From positions 35,030,001 to 35,094,000 of the forward strand of contig OZ231127.1 of the NCBI GenBank assembly GCA_965153355.1: DNA of 64,000 nt. Direction: 5' to 3'. A model generated the notes under the pieces. The model made no database searches, was not told the DNA's origin, and saw only the letters and a list, made by a program, of their open reading frames with translations. Each line of letters starts with the position of its first letter. The stretch's first letter is position 1. Below are positions 38,038-50,528 of the stretch, one piece after another. The position numbers and the translations under genes were made by a program. Origin of the DNA: Flaccisagitta enflata. Taxonomy: Eukaryota > Chaetognatha > Sagittoidea > Aphragmophora.

Positions 38038-38693
38038 GTCTTGTCGCATGCACTCAACTATATGACCTGCTATGTCCTTCTGTCTGTCCATCAGCCTGTC
38101 GGTCCATCCATTTGACTTTTAAATATTTGACTTTTTGACTTTTTGACTTTTTGACTTTTTGACATTTTGACATTTTGACATTTTGACATTTTGACATTTT
38201 GACATTTTGACATTTTGACATTTTGACTTTTTGACTTTTTGACTTTTTGACTTTTTGACTTCTTAAATTTTTTTATTTCTTTTAACTTTTTTTACTTTTT
38301 TACTTTTTTTAGCCTTTACCTTTTCAGTCGCGTGCGCGCTATGCGACTCTACACCCCGCTTTGTCGGTCCGTTGGTCCGTCGGTCCGTCGGTCCGTCGGT
38401 CCGTCGGTCCGTCGGTTCGTCGGTCCGTCAGTCCGTCGGTCGGTCGGTCCGTCGGTCCGTCGGTCTTTCGGTCCATCGGTTCGTCGGTCCGTCGGTCGGT
38501 CCGTCCGTCTGTCCGTCACACTTTACTTCTTTTTTGGTTTTTGCGGTCTTTGGTTTCACTGCTCCTGCGCAGATGATCAAGTGACCTCAAATACAGCCCC
38601 TGCCCACCCGCACGCAACTAGGGTAGCTGGTATCCAGCCTTGTTTACATACGCACCTGCTCTCGACTTGGGTAGCCGTGTATCTGGCCTTGTT
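38038..38693 (+). mobile_element. HLE 5' part plus complete HLE and an extra 3' end
   Basis: 38038-38110 is a 5' end (cttgtcgcatgcactcaac), followed by a ttttgact/ttttgaca 8-bp array (38117-38260). A full element starts at 38326: hairpin gtcgcgtgcgcgctatgcgac, ctctacaccccgc, GTCC/GGTC tract, body with ctgcgcagatgatcaagtg, and the 3' end at 38645. A second bare 3' end follows to 38693 (gtatctggccttgtt). Confidence 0.75.
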
Positions 38694-39000
38694 ATTTCTT
38701 ATGCTGGCACTAACAGAAACCGTTTACCTTAGATGAAATTTTTTGTCCCTATACATTTGTTATGGCGAGATTCAACTTTACCTATGTTTTATGATTGGGA
38801 TCTTATTCGAATGAGATCTTGAATTGCGACCTCTGGGCTCTGGATCCCTGGGTCAGGGTTTGGACCAAGAAACGACCTTACCACAGGATTAGGAAAACAG
38901 TCAGCTATATCAGCCATATCAGCCAAATTTTTGACCTGAGGCAAAAATCTTTTAGCGCTTATGCATCTTTTCCATCTCAAAAAACAAAATTGTCGCAAAA
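38694..39000. other. No feature recognised
   Basis: Includes gggcgctc-free unique sequence with atatcagccatatcagcc short repeats; no coding support. Confidence 0.3.
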
Positions 39001-39475
39001 GCGTTGGATGGTCAGCAGTACCCGTTGCCCCTATGTGAGTGTATGTGAGTGAGAGGTGGTAAGAGGGGCAGCGGCCCCAAAGGCGCCAATGACCTATACT
39101 TCTTCAGTGAGTGTGATTGTAATATTGTTGAGTATGGATTTAGGGGTTGAGGTATGAGCTTCAAGGCTAGAATTTTGGCCTTGAGCTTTGGATTTGGTCT
39201 TTGATGTTAGAATGGCAACTGAGATATGGGTCTTGGGGCTGGAATTTTGGCTTTAAGGCTTAGATTTGGCCCGGGAGGCAGGGATTCGGTCCTGGGGGCT
39301 GGAATTTGGGTCTCAAGGCTGGGATTTGGGCCTTGAGGCTTGGATTTGGACCTTGAGTCTGGATTATGGGCCTCGGTTGGGAATTGGGCTTCAAGGCAGG
39401 AATGCGGGTCCGAAGGAGAAAAAATTTCTGCATATAAGTGAAAGCAAAGGTCATCGGTTCCTTTGAGGCCGCTAA
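39001..39475 (-). mobile_element. Foldback module with tail
   Basis: Tail gcgttggatggtcagcag, arm gggcagcggccccaaaggcg, tandem ggctgggatttgggccttga units, and the opposite degenerate arm (gtcatcggttcctttgaggc) at 39475. Confidence 0.65.
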
Positions 39476-39750
39476 CCAAAACTATCTGACTATCTGAATA
39501 TCAAGATAGTGCTAAGAATAGTCAACAAGAAAGGAGAGAGACAAAAATGTTATGTTGATTTGAATAATAAGATGCTGAAAAAAGTCACAAAGAGAGAGAA
39601 GAGACTAAAGAAAGACAAAACGCTATGTCGATCTGAATTTTAAGATAGTGCTGAAAATAGTCACCAGATAGGGAAGAGAAGAGACAGAGCGAAACGCTAT
39701 GTCGATCTTAATTTTGAGTAAGTGATGTAAATAGTCACCAAGAGAGCGCG

Positions 39751-39819
<69 letters not shown>

Positions 39820-39898
39820 AAAAGAAAAAGAAAAAAGAAAAACAGACAGACAGGCAGACAGACAGACAGACAGACAGACAGAACGGACGGACGGACAT

Positions 39899-39944
<46 letters not shown>

Positions 39945-39950
39945 CGCAAA
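39476..39950 (+). repeat. About 85-bp imperfect repeats, GA and GACA microsatellites
   Basis: Three imperfect units with atgtcgatctgaattttaag and agatagtgctgaaaatagtc (39480-39745), then GA (39755-39814), an AAAAAG stretch, and GACA with a GGAC tract (39843-39943). Confidence 0.8.
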
Positions 39951-40376
39951 TTTTCCACACCTTATTTTCCTGTCTTTATTTCCAGCGTGAAAGTTGGTGT
40001 GATATCTAAATGAAAATGCCTTTGGTTTGTTTCGGTCGTTTTGTGCTTGGAATCATAACAATTGCGATTTGCATGCATTAACGACTTGGCAATATACAAC
40101 CCAACAGAAAATGACCCTAAAGATAACCAAAAAAAACAAAAAAAAAAAACACAAAAAACAATAACAAGCAACGCTTTTTGGGCGTTCTTCTTTCAAATCG
40201 GAGAACGAGGCCGAACAACAACTACAATACCGGTGGTTTTAAAAAAAAACGTGCAAAGTTTATCTAGAAAGTCAAACTCTTCTTTGGGGAAGATACATTA
40301 CAATACACTATGATTATGATTCTTTGAGTTTTTGAGTCTCTTTGCCTTAAAACATAATTTTAAATCCTCCAGTTTT
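39951..40376. other. No feature recognised
   Basis: A-rich with no supported gene. Confidence 0.35.
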
Positions 40377-40600
40377 TAGATGCGTCCGTCAGGAACGCAT
40401 CTATATGAGAGGGTCTGTCCGTCCGTCCGTCCGTCCGTCCGTTCGTCCGTCCGTCCGTCCATCCGTCCGTCCGTCCGTCCGTCTGTTCATCCGTCCGTCC
40501 GTCCGTCCGTCCGTCCGTCCGTCCATCCGTCCATCCGTCCGTCCGTCCGTCCGTCCGTCCGTCCGTCCGTCCGTCCGTCCGTCCGTCCGTGCGTTACGCC
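40377..40600 (+). mobile_element. HLE 5' end, AGATGCG hairpin, long GTCC tract
   Basis: Hairpin AGATGCGT/ACGCATCT, ctatatgagagggtc, then about 180 bp of GTCC units (40417-40590). The usual 3' end was not found. The arrangement matches the 61389-61674 copy. Confidence 0.6.
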
Positions 40601-40787
40601 TGTGCAAAAACCGCGTTTCGGCTGTTTTTGGCCACGGTGAGATCCTACACTGAAACAAATGATCAACCGACATGTTTTGAGAATCTTTTCACCCGTCTGT
40701 TCGTCCATCTGTCTCTCCATACATATGTCACATGATCAATACACGCTGAGACACAGCCCGGACGCATCGTTGACCGGTCGGGCTTGT

Positions 40788-41022
40788 TGTTATATGAAAG
40801 TTGAAACAACATTGCCCTTACAAAAGGAGGCCAGAATTCTCCAATTTACAAAGGATGAAAGCCTTGCAAGCTTTCAATGGTGTTTACTCCGGATTGCTCA
40901 CAACTATCCTTTACAATAATAAAAGAAATGCTTACCTGAAAAACTATCAGCTTGACTGCATACCTCATTAGTATAGGTTCGGACAGGCCTATACCATTTA
41001 GTATACACAAAATCTCTTACAA
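40788..41022 (+). repeat. Dispersed 230-bp repeat, copy 2
   Basis: Differs from 18845-19075 by only scattered substitutions and small gaps over its whole length, so one of the two moved or duplicated recently. No terminal repeats were recognised. Confidence 0.8.
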
Positions 41023-41671
41023 AAGTAACAATCAAAGATTACTAATGTACTGGTGGAAGTACTGACACTAGCAATATTGATTAGAAAACCATACCCTTAG
41101 AGGCAAGAATCGAGGTACAACCATATGGGACCGCCGGCATATTTCAGCGAACATCAAACCGCGGAGGGAAAAAGAAACCCATGCGGTTGTAGGTTAAACC
41201 TTACACTATACTTAGGCGTTTTCTTTGTCATTTCTCAGAGCGGGCCCGCTCCTCCAAATTTAAACGTGCCCGACACGGAAACGGCGACTCAGTAAAATCT
41301 ATTTTGCTCTATTTCCCCATTTTTTAGCTTTTTTAACAGAGTTGCCAAGTAAGATCAGCATTTTTTCTTTGCTTCGAGTGTAGCAAGAGTGAGAATATTC
41401 GGATTATTGTTTTATTATCATTCTGGTTCACAAATATACTTTCCGATCAAAGCAATTTGGAAAAAGAATAGTTTGAATGCAGAGTAGACAGCTATAAGAG
41501 AGCGGGCCAACCGGGACCGCAGTCAGCAGAAATAGCGGGCCCTACAGTCAAAATGTGGGCTAGAATCTGCTTTGTCATCGTGAAAAAAAGCTCTCTAACG
41601 TCTATTGAAATCTTCTTGTACCAATTTCCGACCAACTAACTGTTTTTACTTTCTGTTAAACGTTTCTGAAT
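41023..41671. other. No feature recognised
   Basis: Two short GC-rich motifs (gagcgggcccgctcc at 41238) but no gene. Confidence 0.35.
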
Positions 41672-42374
41672 TTACCAGTAATGGCGGCTGTCGCCGTGAG
41701 GAAAAAGTCATAAGCACTGGTGACTTTTCACCATGCTTTTATCTTCAGTCACTGAATTTTTTTTATTTGTCAGATCAAATCAAAAGCAGTTGTTTGCATT
41801 GGTTGTACTGAAGATCAGAGAGTAATGGGACTGAGTCAAATGAGCTAGATGAGCTGAAATATTCAAAATAATTCAACCAGACAACCAGCTTTGCTCACTG
41901 ACATGCTTTCTTGTATTTGTATGCTTAAATCGAAACATCTTTTTAATCCTGTTTAAAATCAAAGAAAAAAAGCAAGTTAAGTGAGCTGAATGAGCTAAAA
42001 TGCTCAAAAACACCCTCACAGATGAGCAGATAAGCAGCTGTGCTCGTAAACATCTCTTTTTGTATTTGCATGCTCAAGTAAACATAAATACACTCCTTTA
42101 TTGATCCTACACAAAATAAAAAAAAATGGAAAAAAATTCCATTCAAATTTTTCGTAAATAAATCTTTAAAAAATCATAGCGCAAAAAATATTTGTCGTAG
42201 AGCATTCTGCTTGGCGCCAAATGAAAGAGAATTATCAAATTTACTTACCCTATCAATTTCGTCCAAGGGTGCAATCGCCCTAATGAGTTCCAAAACTTCC
42301 CCATAAGAAAATGAAAACCCCGTTTCTCTTGAATATGTCAAAAAGTCGAAGACTGACTTCGACTTTTTTCCCGA
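41672..42374 (+). mobile_element. Family E repeat element
   Basis: Complete copy: TTACCAGTAATGGCGGCTG to the CGAAGACTGACTTCG hairpin and tcccga. The minus strand near 42250-42300 reads GEVLELIRAIAPLDEIDR followed by a consensus donor GTAAGT. Confidence 0.82.
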
Positions 42375-42479
42375 TTATTGATATTGATCAAAAAGGGACA
42401 AAGATGAATTTGATGATGGCAATGTCACAAAACTGTAGGCGACAGTATTGAAACCCTTGTAGAGAGAATAGCAAAGGAT

Positions 42480-42775
42480 GGGGGCCCTTTGGGGTCCCTC
42501 ATGGGGCCTTGAATTGCCTAAATAGCTCAGAATGACCCAATGCTTTTAAAGTCCCTCAAGGCTGGCATTTGAGCCTTGAAGATGGGATTTAGGCCTTGAA
42601 GTTGGAATTTGGGCCTCAAGACTGGGATTCAGGCCTCCAGGCTGGGATATGGGCCTCAAGGCTGAGATATGGGCCTGGAGGGGGGAGGGGGGGTAGGCAG
42701 AAGAAGGGGAGAGAGAAAAAAATCCCCTTTATATGTGAAAGCATAGGTCATCGACCTCTCCGGGGCCAGTGCCCA
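42480..42775 (+). mobile_element. Foldback half-module
   Basis: ggctgggatatgggcctcaa units, poly-G, then tatgtgaaagcataggtcat and a divergent arm ggccagtgccc. Confidence 0.6.
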
Positions 42776-42833
42776 AAAATAACCTAATTTTCAACTTAGG
42801 ACATTAGAACTTCTCCTGTTCTATATATTTTTG

Positions 42834-43372
42834 GGCAGCGGCACCAAAGGGGACGAAGTCCTGTAGAACACAAGGGACTTTTTTGCGTTTGTCCGTTCGT
42901 CCTCCCTCAGGCCCTCTCAGGCCTGAAATCTGCCCTCTCAGGCCTAAAATCTGCCCTCTCAGGCCTTGAATCTGCCCTCTCAGGCCTGAAATTTAACCTT
43001 TCAGGCCTGAAGCCTGTCCTCTCAAGCCTTGAATCTGCCCTCTCAGGCCTGAAATCTTCCCTCTCAGATTCAAGGCCTGAGAGGGCAGATTTCAGGCCTG
43101 AGAGGGCAGATTTTAGGCCTGAGAGGGTCTGGGGGGGGGGGTGGATGGACGGATGGACGGATGGACGGATGAACGAACAAAAGTCCCCTGTGTTCTACAG
43201 GACTTTGTTCCCTTCGGGGCCGCTGCCCTGCCTCTCATTCCGATTTACAACCATGCAAAGCAGGGCAACGGCTATCGCTGACCACACATTGCCCTTAGGC
43301 GACCTGTTAGTCCCTGGCTAAGCGCTTGCCCACCTGCCAGTGACTGCTTATTGGCCATGTATCCAGCCTTTT
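42834..43372 (+). mobile_element. Foldback module with tail and HLE 3' end
   Basis: Arms at 42834 (ggcagcggcaccaaagggga) and 43227 enclose opposed tctgccctctcaggcctgaa units and GGAC/GTCC tracts. The tail gcagggcaacggctatcgct and a diverged HLE end (gtatccagcctttt) close it at 43372. Confidence 0.8.
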
Positions 43373-44449
43373 GCTGTTTTGCTGATCTGGAATACTTTGG
43401 GGAGCCCCTGGATGGGACCCCCAATGACCATTTAACTTCGTTGCTATACCCCCTTACCACATGTAAGTATCTTGTCAAAAAATTTAGTACTCAATGAGGC
43501 AGAGACAACAGATATGACGGCTTGCATGTGAAGATGGAATTTGATGGGTCACTGAAGATTAATAATGAAAATTCTGTTTGATCAAAATTAACAAGACTAT
43601 TTTCTAATAGCACTTTAACTATGTCATCTGTGAAAATCTGAATGCAAAAATGTAATTTTTAATGAATTATTGCAAAAATCAATGTAAAAATAAATGATTA
43701 TGATTTCTCAACTTTTAGACAGAGGGTTAGAGGAAATTATATCTTTGCATAGAAAATGGGAAATTGAAGAAATGAAAAACGTAGCCGTCTTCCAAAATTG
43801 ATTGCGGAGAGGGCTACGTTTTTGAAAATGCAAATATTTTCATTTTGTAGCCGTAATATAATTTCCTCAACAAAAAATATTTTTTTCTAAAAATCTCAAT
43901 CGACCTCATTTTTTGAAGAAATCACTTAATTCTGACCACAAAAAGTGTACTAACATCAATTTTCCAAGCCAGGTGTTAGGTGTCGCCCCACCTATCCCAT
44001 GAAACCCAAGAACTTTCGGCTATCAAATTGCATCAAAATGTTCTATTTTCTTCAATTATGTCATGAAATATAAATCTACTTTGTAACCCATCATGATAAC
44101 CGATATAGTCAAATTCTGTCGCTATGCATCAAAGCAGGCCTATGAGAGCGCTTAGGTATGTAAACAGTGGGTCTAAACAAAAATAAGAAGAAAAAGCCTG
44201 GATGCCATGCTAGAAAAACAATCTAGCAGCCCATGTCATCAAGAAAGTTGTAACGCAAAATTTACCAATTTGGCACATTTCTCATCCATTTTATGATGTC
44301 ATTAACCCATACACATGGATGAAAGTCTGTTTTACCATCAGAACTACTCCTGGGCAATAGTATGGTAACTCCTGAGCACATTCATTGAGGGTTTGATATC
44401 ATTTTGCGTCCATGGTGAGCCCAAGCTCTTTTTCATGAAAAGTTAGCCG
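43373..44449. other. No gene; one MITE-like hairpin
   Basis: Between 43728 and 43875, gaggaaattatat and aaacgtagcc are inverted around a loop, forming a stem of about 150 bp with bulges. Remaining sequence is AT-rich with no coding support. Confidence 0.4.
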
Positions 44450-45516
44450 TCATATGTGGTCAGCGATACCCATTGCTCTGCTTTGCATGATTGTGAATTG
44501 GAGTGAGGGGAAGCAGTGCAGCGGCCCCAAAGGAGACGAACACGAGGGACTTACGTTATAAAGACAGAAACTTTGGAGTTCTCACCCTGATCTGTAATCA
44601 TAAGAGCCCTCACCTCGCAGGTATCACCAGATGAATAATAATTAATATGTTCATTATAACTCTTGGAATGGAAGCTAGAAAATAAGACTACTTAGCCTAG
44701 GATTTGGGAGAATTATGTCAGCAAGATAGAACACTGTTGCGTACGAATTGCCAAAGTATAATTGCGTGACCAGATTATGTGCACAGCTGCCTAGCTATTT
44801 TGTTTTTATCTGAAAATCCCTGCTTTTATCGGTCGTTGATAGAGGACACTAAATACTGCATTCATCTTCACAGGGAGAGAAATTGAAACAAAAAGCACTT
44901 CTTTAAATTACACCTCTTGTGTTTAAGCTTCTTGCGTTCATCGCACAATATCGTTGACTTTGTATTTATATTTGTCGGGGATGAAGTCCTGTAGAACACA
45001 GGGGGACTTTTGTTCGTCCGTTTGTTCGTCCGTTCGTCCGTTTGTTCGTTAGTCCCCCTAGGCCCTCTCAGGCCTGAAATCTGCCCTCTCAGGCCTGAAA
45101 TCTGCCCTCTCAGGCTTGAAATCTGCCCTCTCAGGCCTTGAATCTGCCCTCTCAGGCCTTGAATCTGCCCTCTCAGGCCTGAAATCTGCCTTCTCAGGCC
45201 TGAAACCTGTCCTCCCAGGCCTTAAATCTCCCCCGCAGATTCAAGGCCTGAGAGGGCAGATTTCAAGCCTGAGAGGGCAGATTTCAGGCCTGAGAGGGCA
45301 GATTTCAGGCCTGAGAGGGCCTGGGGGGGGACTGACGGACGGACGGACGGACAAACAAACGGACGAACAAAAGTCCCCCTGTGTTCTACAGGACTTCGTC
45401 CCCTTCGGGGCCGCTGCCCTGCTTCCTCTCATTCCGATTTACAACCATGCAAAGCAGGGCAACGGGTATCGCTGACCACATATTGCCCTTGGGCGACCTG
45501 TTCTTCTCTCTTTTTG
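44450..45516. mobile_element. Inverted tail, inserted segment, and 430-bp foldback module
   Basis: 44450-44540 is an inverted tail and arm (ggtcagcgatacccattgct). The module restarts at 44977, after about 430 bp of unrelated sequence with gatctgtaatcataagagcc. From 44977 to 45419 opposed tctgccctctcaggcctgaa units and GTCC/GGAC tracts make one long palindrome, then the tail gggcaacgggtatcgctgac. Confidence 0.7.
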
Positions 45517-45952
45517 GGCAGCGGCCTCAAAGGACCGATGTCCTGTAGGACACAGGGGTGAATTTCCATACATCTGTACATCCGTCCCCCCCTCCCCCCC
45601 CCAAAGCTTCTCAAGCCTCAAATTCCCATTGAATAACATGGAAAATTAACGAAAAAGCAAAAAATCCATGTTTCCCATTGAATAACATAGAAAATTGATA
45701 AGAACTGAAAATAATGTTAAATTCCTATTGAATGATATGGCAAATTGACAAAAAATTGAAAAAATGCAAAGTTTCTATGGAATATCATGGATAATTGCTC
45801 AGGACGTATGGAAATTCACCCCTGTGTCCTACAGGACATCGGCCCTTTGGGGCCGCTGTCTTGCTCTCACTCCACTTCTTCAGCTAATCACTCCAAGCAT
45901 TGCATCGGTTACCGCTGACCATGTGCGATCCTTGGATGACCTGTTACAGATT
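45517..45952 (+). mobile_element. Foldback module, close copy of 5453-5949
   Basis: Same arms (caccgatgtcctgtaggaca type), the same attgaataacatggaaaatt interior and the same tail (tgcgatccttggatgacctg). The arms end at 45860, with minor arm mismatches unlike the perfect 5.4-kb copy. Confidence 0.82.
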
Positions 45953-45961
45953 AAATTTCCT

Positions 45962-48850
45962 AAGGCCACATGTCATTTCTACTACCTTGGGGATGATTTT
46001 AACAAAACTGCTGGTTTTATTACTGTTTTTTATAGCCTGTAGGTGCAAGAAATGGAATCCACCAGCTTTTAAATCATCCTAGGACCGGATTTTGAGAAAA
46101 AAACACTTTTTTACCATCCTGAGGTACAGGTCATTAAATTTTCCCATTTAACTCTTGTTTTGCTCATATCTTTTGAACAAAAAGAGCTAGAAATAGCAGA
46201 TTGGTCCCATTTTAAAGATCTGCTCAAGATCTCTCCAACCATCACCAATTTTTTGTAAATCCGTTGAAAAATGCCTGAGGTATAAGCACTCAAACATAGG
46301 GTATGTTATGAGCAATATACACTATCTTCCTGGTCATTGATTTCTTGTCATAATTCTACTTGTTTTGTTCATAACTTTTGAAGGAATAAAGCTAGAAATG
46401 CCAGATTGGTCTCATTGTAAAGATTTTTTCAAGATCTTTCTAACCGTCACCAATTTTTTGTAAATCCGATAAAAAATGCTTGAGTTATGACTTGTCAAAC
46501 ATAGGTAATGACTAATGTCATGGGAATCTTGGAGGATTTTCCCAACTCTTCTTCTCGCTTTTTCTATTGGTTGGTCCATCAGTCAGTGGGTTGGTTGGTT
46601 GTTCAGTTGGTCCATCAGTTTATAATACTTAGCGTTCTTGAAGTTTACAGGCATTTTTTGCATCACTGCCACTGCCAAAATGTTTCCTCACCTGTAGAAC
46701 ACAGGAGGAATTCCCGTATCTCAAACCTGAAATCATCCCTCTCAGTCCTCAAATCAGTGGTTTCAGGCTTTGATTGGCCCTTTAAATCCTCAAAACAACT
46801 CCCTCAAACCTCAAATTAGCCCTCGCAGGCTTCAAATTAGTCCTAGGCCTCATGTCAGCCCTCTGTCTATCCACTCATGCTCCCCTCATTAGGTCTGAAC
46901 TCTACCCTCTCAAGTCTCAAAATGACCCCCTCAGCCCCCCAATCAGCCCTGTCATGCCTCAAATCAGCCCTCTCAAGCCACTTATCAGCCCTCTCAGAAT
47001 TAGAACCCCTCCATTTCATCTTTTTTTGGGCCCTTCCAATTTCAACTTCAAAGGCCTAAAATCCTTAAATCAAACATCTCATGAATAATAACTTGTGCCG
47101 CTGGGAAAGGCTAAAAAAAGCATATTCCATGAAGTCTGAAATTTTTTTTTTATTTACTTCTATCAAGTTAAGAGTGAAAAGAATTTTAAATGAATTCCCC
47201 TGAAAGACAGCAACTTCCTTCTCCTATCTTACATCACTTGTTGATGTTTAAGATAATGGCTTTCTTTTTATTCATGACAGAGAATGTTTTGAATAGAAAA
47301 TAAGACCAGAGAAAGACGGTGAAATCAGAAGTTCCGAATGTCAGGACTTTGCCTCTCTTTGGGCATTTACCAAAAAAATCCTGTAGAACAGAAGAATCTG
47401 AAGCCTTGGATGTCCGATGATAGGTCTGAACAGGTGGATTTTAATTTGTTGTCTGTGAGTGCAGATTTGATGTCTGAAAGGACAGATTTGGTCTGAACGG
47501 GCTGAATTAAGGCTTGGAGGGCTCTCACACTTTCAGGCATAAAATATGCCTTCATAGACATCAAATTATATCTTTCAGGACTCAAATCCACCCGTTCAGA
47601 CCCTTAATCAGACATCCAAGGCTTCAAGATTCCCATTATCTACAAGCTCTTTTTTTCAATTTGGGTATAGTGAGGGATATTGTTCTAATTGTCATACCAC
47701 GTTTTGGCCTTGAGGTAGAGGGGGGTACAAAAAAGGAGGAGAAGAAGAAGGACAAGTTCCTGCGTATGTGAAAGCATAGGTCATCGGCCCTTTTGGGCAC
47801 TGCCCAAAAGGGGAGATTTGAGACCTGGGAGGGGTTCTAAGATCTGTGAGGACTGATTTGTGGCTTGGAAGGGCTGATTGGAGGGATTGGGGGCTGTTTT
47901 GAGACTTGAGAGGGCGGAGTTCAGGCCTGAGAGGGGAAGATGAATGGCTAGACAGAAGGCTGACATGAATTCTAGGGCTAATTTAAAGCCTGAGAGGGCT
48001 AATTTGAAGTTTGAGAGACTTGTTTTGAGGATCTAAAGGGCCAATCAAAGCCTGAAAGGACTGATTTGAGAACTGAGAGGGATGATTTTGGGTTTGAGAT
48101 ATGGGAATTCCTCCTGTGTTCTACAGGTGAGGAAACATTTTGGCAGTGGCAGTGATGCAAAAAATGCCTGTAAACTTCAAAAATGCTAAGTATTACAAAC
48201 TGATGGACCAACTGAACAACCAACCAACCCACTGACTGATGGACCAACCAATAGACAAAGCGAGAAGAAGAGTTGGGAAAATCCTCCAAGATTCCTATGA
48301 CATTACCTATGTTTGACAAGTCATAACTCAAGCATTTTTTATCGGATTTACAAAAAATTGGTGACGGTTAGAAAGATCTTGAAAAAATCTTTACAATGAG
48401 ACCAATCTGGCATTTCTAGCTTTATTCGTTCAAAAGTTATGAACAAAACAAGTAGAATTATGACAAGAAATCAATGACCAGGAAGATAGTGTATATTGCT
48501 CATAACATACCCTATGTTTGAGTGCTTATATCTCAGGCATTTTTCAACGGATTTACAAAAAATTGGTGATGGTTGGAAAGATCTTGAGCAGATCTTTAAA
48601 ATGGGACCAATCTGCTATTTCTAGCTCTTTTTGTTCAAAAGATATGAGCAAAACAAGATTTAAATGGGAAAATTCAATGACCTGTACCTCAGGATGGTAA
48701 AAAAGTGTTTTTTCTCAAAATCCGGCCCTAGGACGATTTAAAAGCTGGTGGATTCCATTTCTTGCACCTACAGGCTATACAAAACAGTAATAAAACCAGC
48801 AGTTTTGTTAAAATCATCCCCAAGGTAGTAGAAATGACATGTGAGGCCTA
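45962..48850. mobile_element. 2.9-kb palindrome with arms of about 1 kb
   Basis: Arms 45962-47030 and 47805-48850 are highly similar reverse complements: aggccacatgtcatttctac at the left tip, two units of about 190 bp each with accaattttttgtaaatccg and catatcttttgaacaaaaag, a GGTT tract, and gccctctcaggcct-type units. The spacer of about 775 bp holds an unrelated segment and half of a foldback module (47700-47805). Open frames on one arm mirror those on the other and are not genes. Confidence 0.85.
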
Positions 48851-48852
48851 TA

Positions 48853-49402
48853 CACTCTTTTCTTTTTATAAGAACATGTTATTTTTAGTCGCGGACTAGC
48901 GACTCTATAAGAGGCTTTATCCGTCCGTTGGTCGGTCGGTTGGTCCGTGGTGATCGAATTGGAAAGTGTGAAACCGCGCATTTCCGCCCCTGCCCACCCG
49001 TCCGCGACTGGTATTGGCCGTGCATCCGGCCTTGTTTTCTGAGGCTCGATGTTCTTATTTCTGAAGCAATTTGTTCTTAGGATGTTCTTATTTTTCTAAT
49101 AACAGCTTATACAGAAATGTTTATTTTTCTGTTATTCAACTCTGATCGCCAATTGGAAGGTTAAAGATACTAAAATATTAATTGTAAATAAATCAAATTA
49201 AAGTATAAGACTGTTTAAAATCAACTGCAATTACAATTGTTTTTGTTTGCGCTGTTCCTTTATTAGTCTAAAGCAAAAGAAGGAAAAATGTTTTCATAAT
49301 TCTCCCCATTATGAGGCTGACGATGTTCTTAAGATTGTTCTTATTTTTTTCCAGATCTGAGCCTGTTCCTATAAACAAGGTTCTTAGTCAAAGAAAAGAG
49401 TG
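48853..49402. mobile_element. TA-flanked MITE containing a nested HLE
   Basis: CACTCTTTTCTTT is inverted at 49390-49402 with TA on both sides (48851-48852 and 49403-49404). Subterminal ataagaacatgtt is paralleled at the other end. An HLE copy sits at 48895-49038. Confidence 0.72.
48895..49038 (+). mobile_element. Compact HLE element, 144 bp
   Basis: Hairpin agtcgcggactagcgact, ctataagaggctttatccg, short GGTC tract, cccctgcccacccgtccgc, and the end gcatccggccttgtttt. It links the 2891 subfamily to the main subfamily. Confidence 0.75.
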
Positions 49403-49554
49403 TAGGCTGAAATGTCCGGCAAAGGTGTAGGAGCTGGCCGGACATACAAAGGCATATGTTTCAGCATTTTTTTGTGTGAGAGGGGAAACTTCCTTTATCT
49501 GTGGCAAAAAAAATTTGTTATAACTGACCTAATGCCTTAGCAAAAAATGACCAG
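49403..49554. other. Short hairpin
   Basis: ATGTCCGGC and GCCGGACAT form a perfect 9-bp stem at about 49430-49465; role unknown. Confidence 0.4.
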
Positions 49555-50130
49555 AAATGGTCGCAAAAGCGTTAGATGGTCAGCGGTACCCGTGCCCTGC
49601 CTTAGTTGGTTGTGCTTGTAGTTGAAGGGGGCAGCGGCCCTGAAGGAGTAGATGACCTATGCTTTCACACATATGGGAAATTATCTCCTTCTCCGTCTGT
49701 CCATCCGTTCGACCCTCCCCCCAGTTGTGAGGCCCAAAACCCAGTCCCAAGACCTAAATCCCAGTCTTGTGGCCCTAATCATAGCCTTGATACCCAAATC
49801 TCATTCTTGAGGCCCAAACTTCAGCCTTGAGGTCCAAATCCTTACCTTGAAGCCCAAATCTCATCCTTGAGGCTAGGATCAGGGGCTCTTGGCTGGGATT
49901 TGGACCTCAAGAATGAGATTTGGACCTCAAGGCTGGGATTTAGGCCTCCAGACTGGGATTTTGGCCTCCAAACTAGGATTTGGGCCTTCAGGGCTAGGAT
50001 TTGGGCTTTGAGGCTAGGATTTGGGCCTCAGGACTTAGGTTTGGGCCTCAAGACTGGGGGGGACAGACGGATGGACAATATGTGTGAAAGCATGGGTCAT
50101 CGACCCCTTCAGGGCCGCTGCCCAAAAAGG
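49555..50130 (-). mobile_element. Foldback module with tail
   Basis: Tail gcgttagatggtcagcggta, arm gggcagcggccctgaaggag, opposed ggcccaaatcccagtc units meeting near 49875, and arm gaccccttcagggccgctgc at 50125. Confidence 0.75.
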
Positions 50131-50528
50131 GAAAAAATCCTACTTGTTTGGCTCATTTTTGGATTGTAAGAAATTATCCAACAATGGTCAAATTATAGGA
50201 AATTTCTTGAGGGTGCATTTAAATATGCCTGTGGAATCTAACCCAGTTTTACCTAATTTCTTATGTGAATCGGACTAAAACTCCATGAGACTCAGTTATA
50301 ACAGTTATAGCTGTAGTGAAGTCAGTAATAACATAAACAAGGTCAACAAACCTTAGTCTTGTAGTACCTAAGGTAATAAAGGTAGTTAAGGTACGAAATA
50401 TTTCCTGAAATGATAAGAATCATAACAATAATAATAATCATAATAATAATATCAATAATGATAATGATAATAATGATAATGATAATCATAGTCACATTAT
50501 GTAACGTGATTGAATAATAATATTGTTA
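50131..50528. repeat. AAT/GATAAT microsatellite, otherwise nothing
   Basis: Imperfect ataataatgataat repeat at about 50425-50490. Confidence 0.7.

Noticed and set aside
40417-40590. CRISPR-like or regulatory array
   Set aside because: A simple GTCC tetranucleotide tract with no spacers; it belongs to an HLE 5' region.
46508-48331. Frames of 103-110 codons on both arms
   Set aside because: They are mirror images in the two arms of the 2.9-kb palindrome and consist of repeat units.
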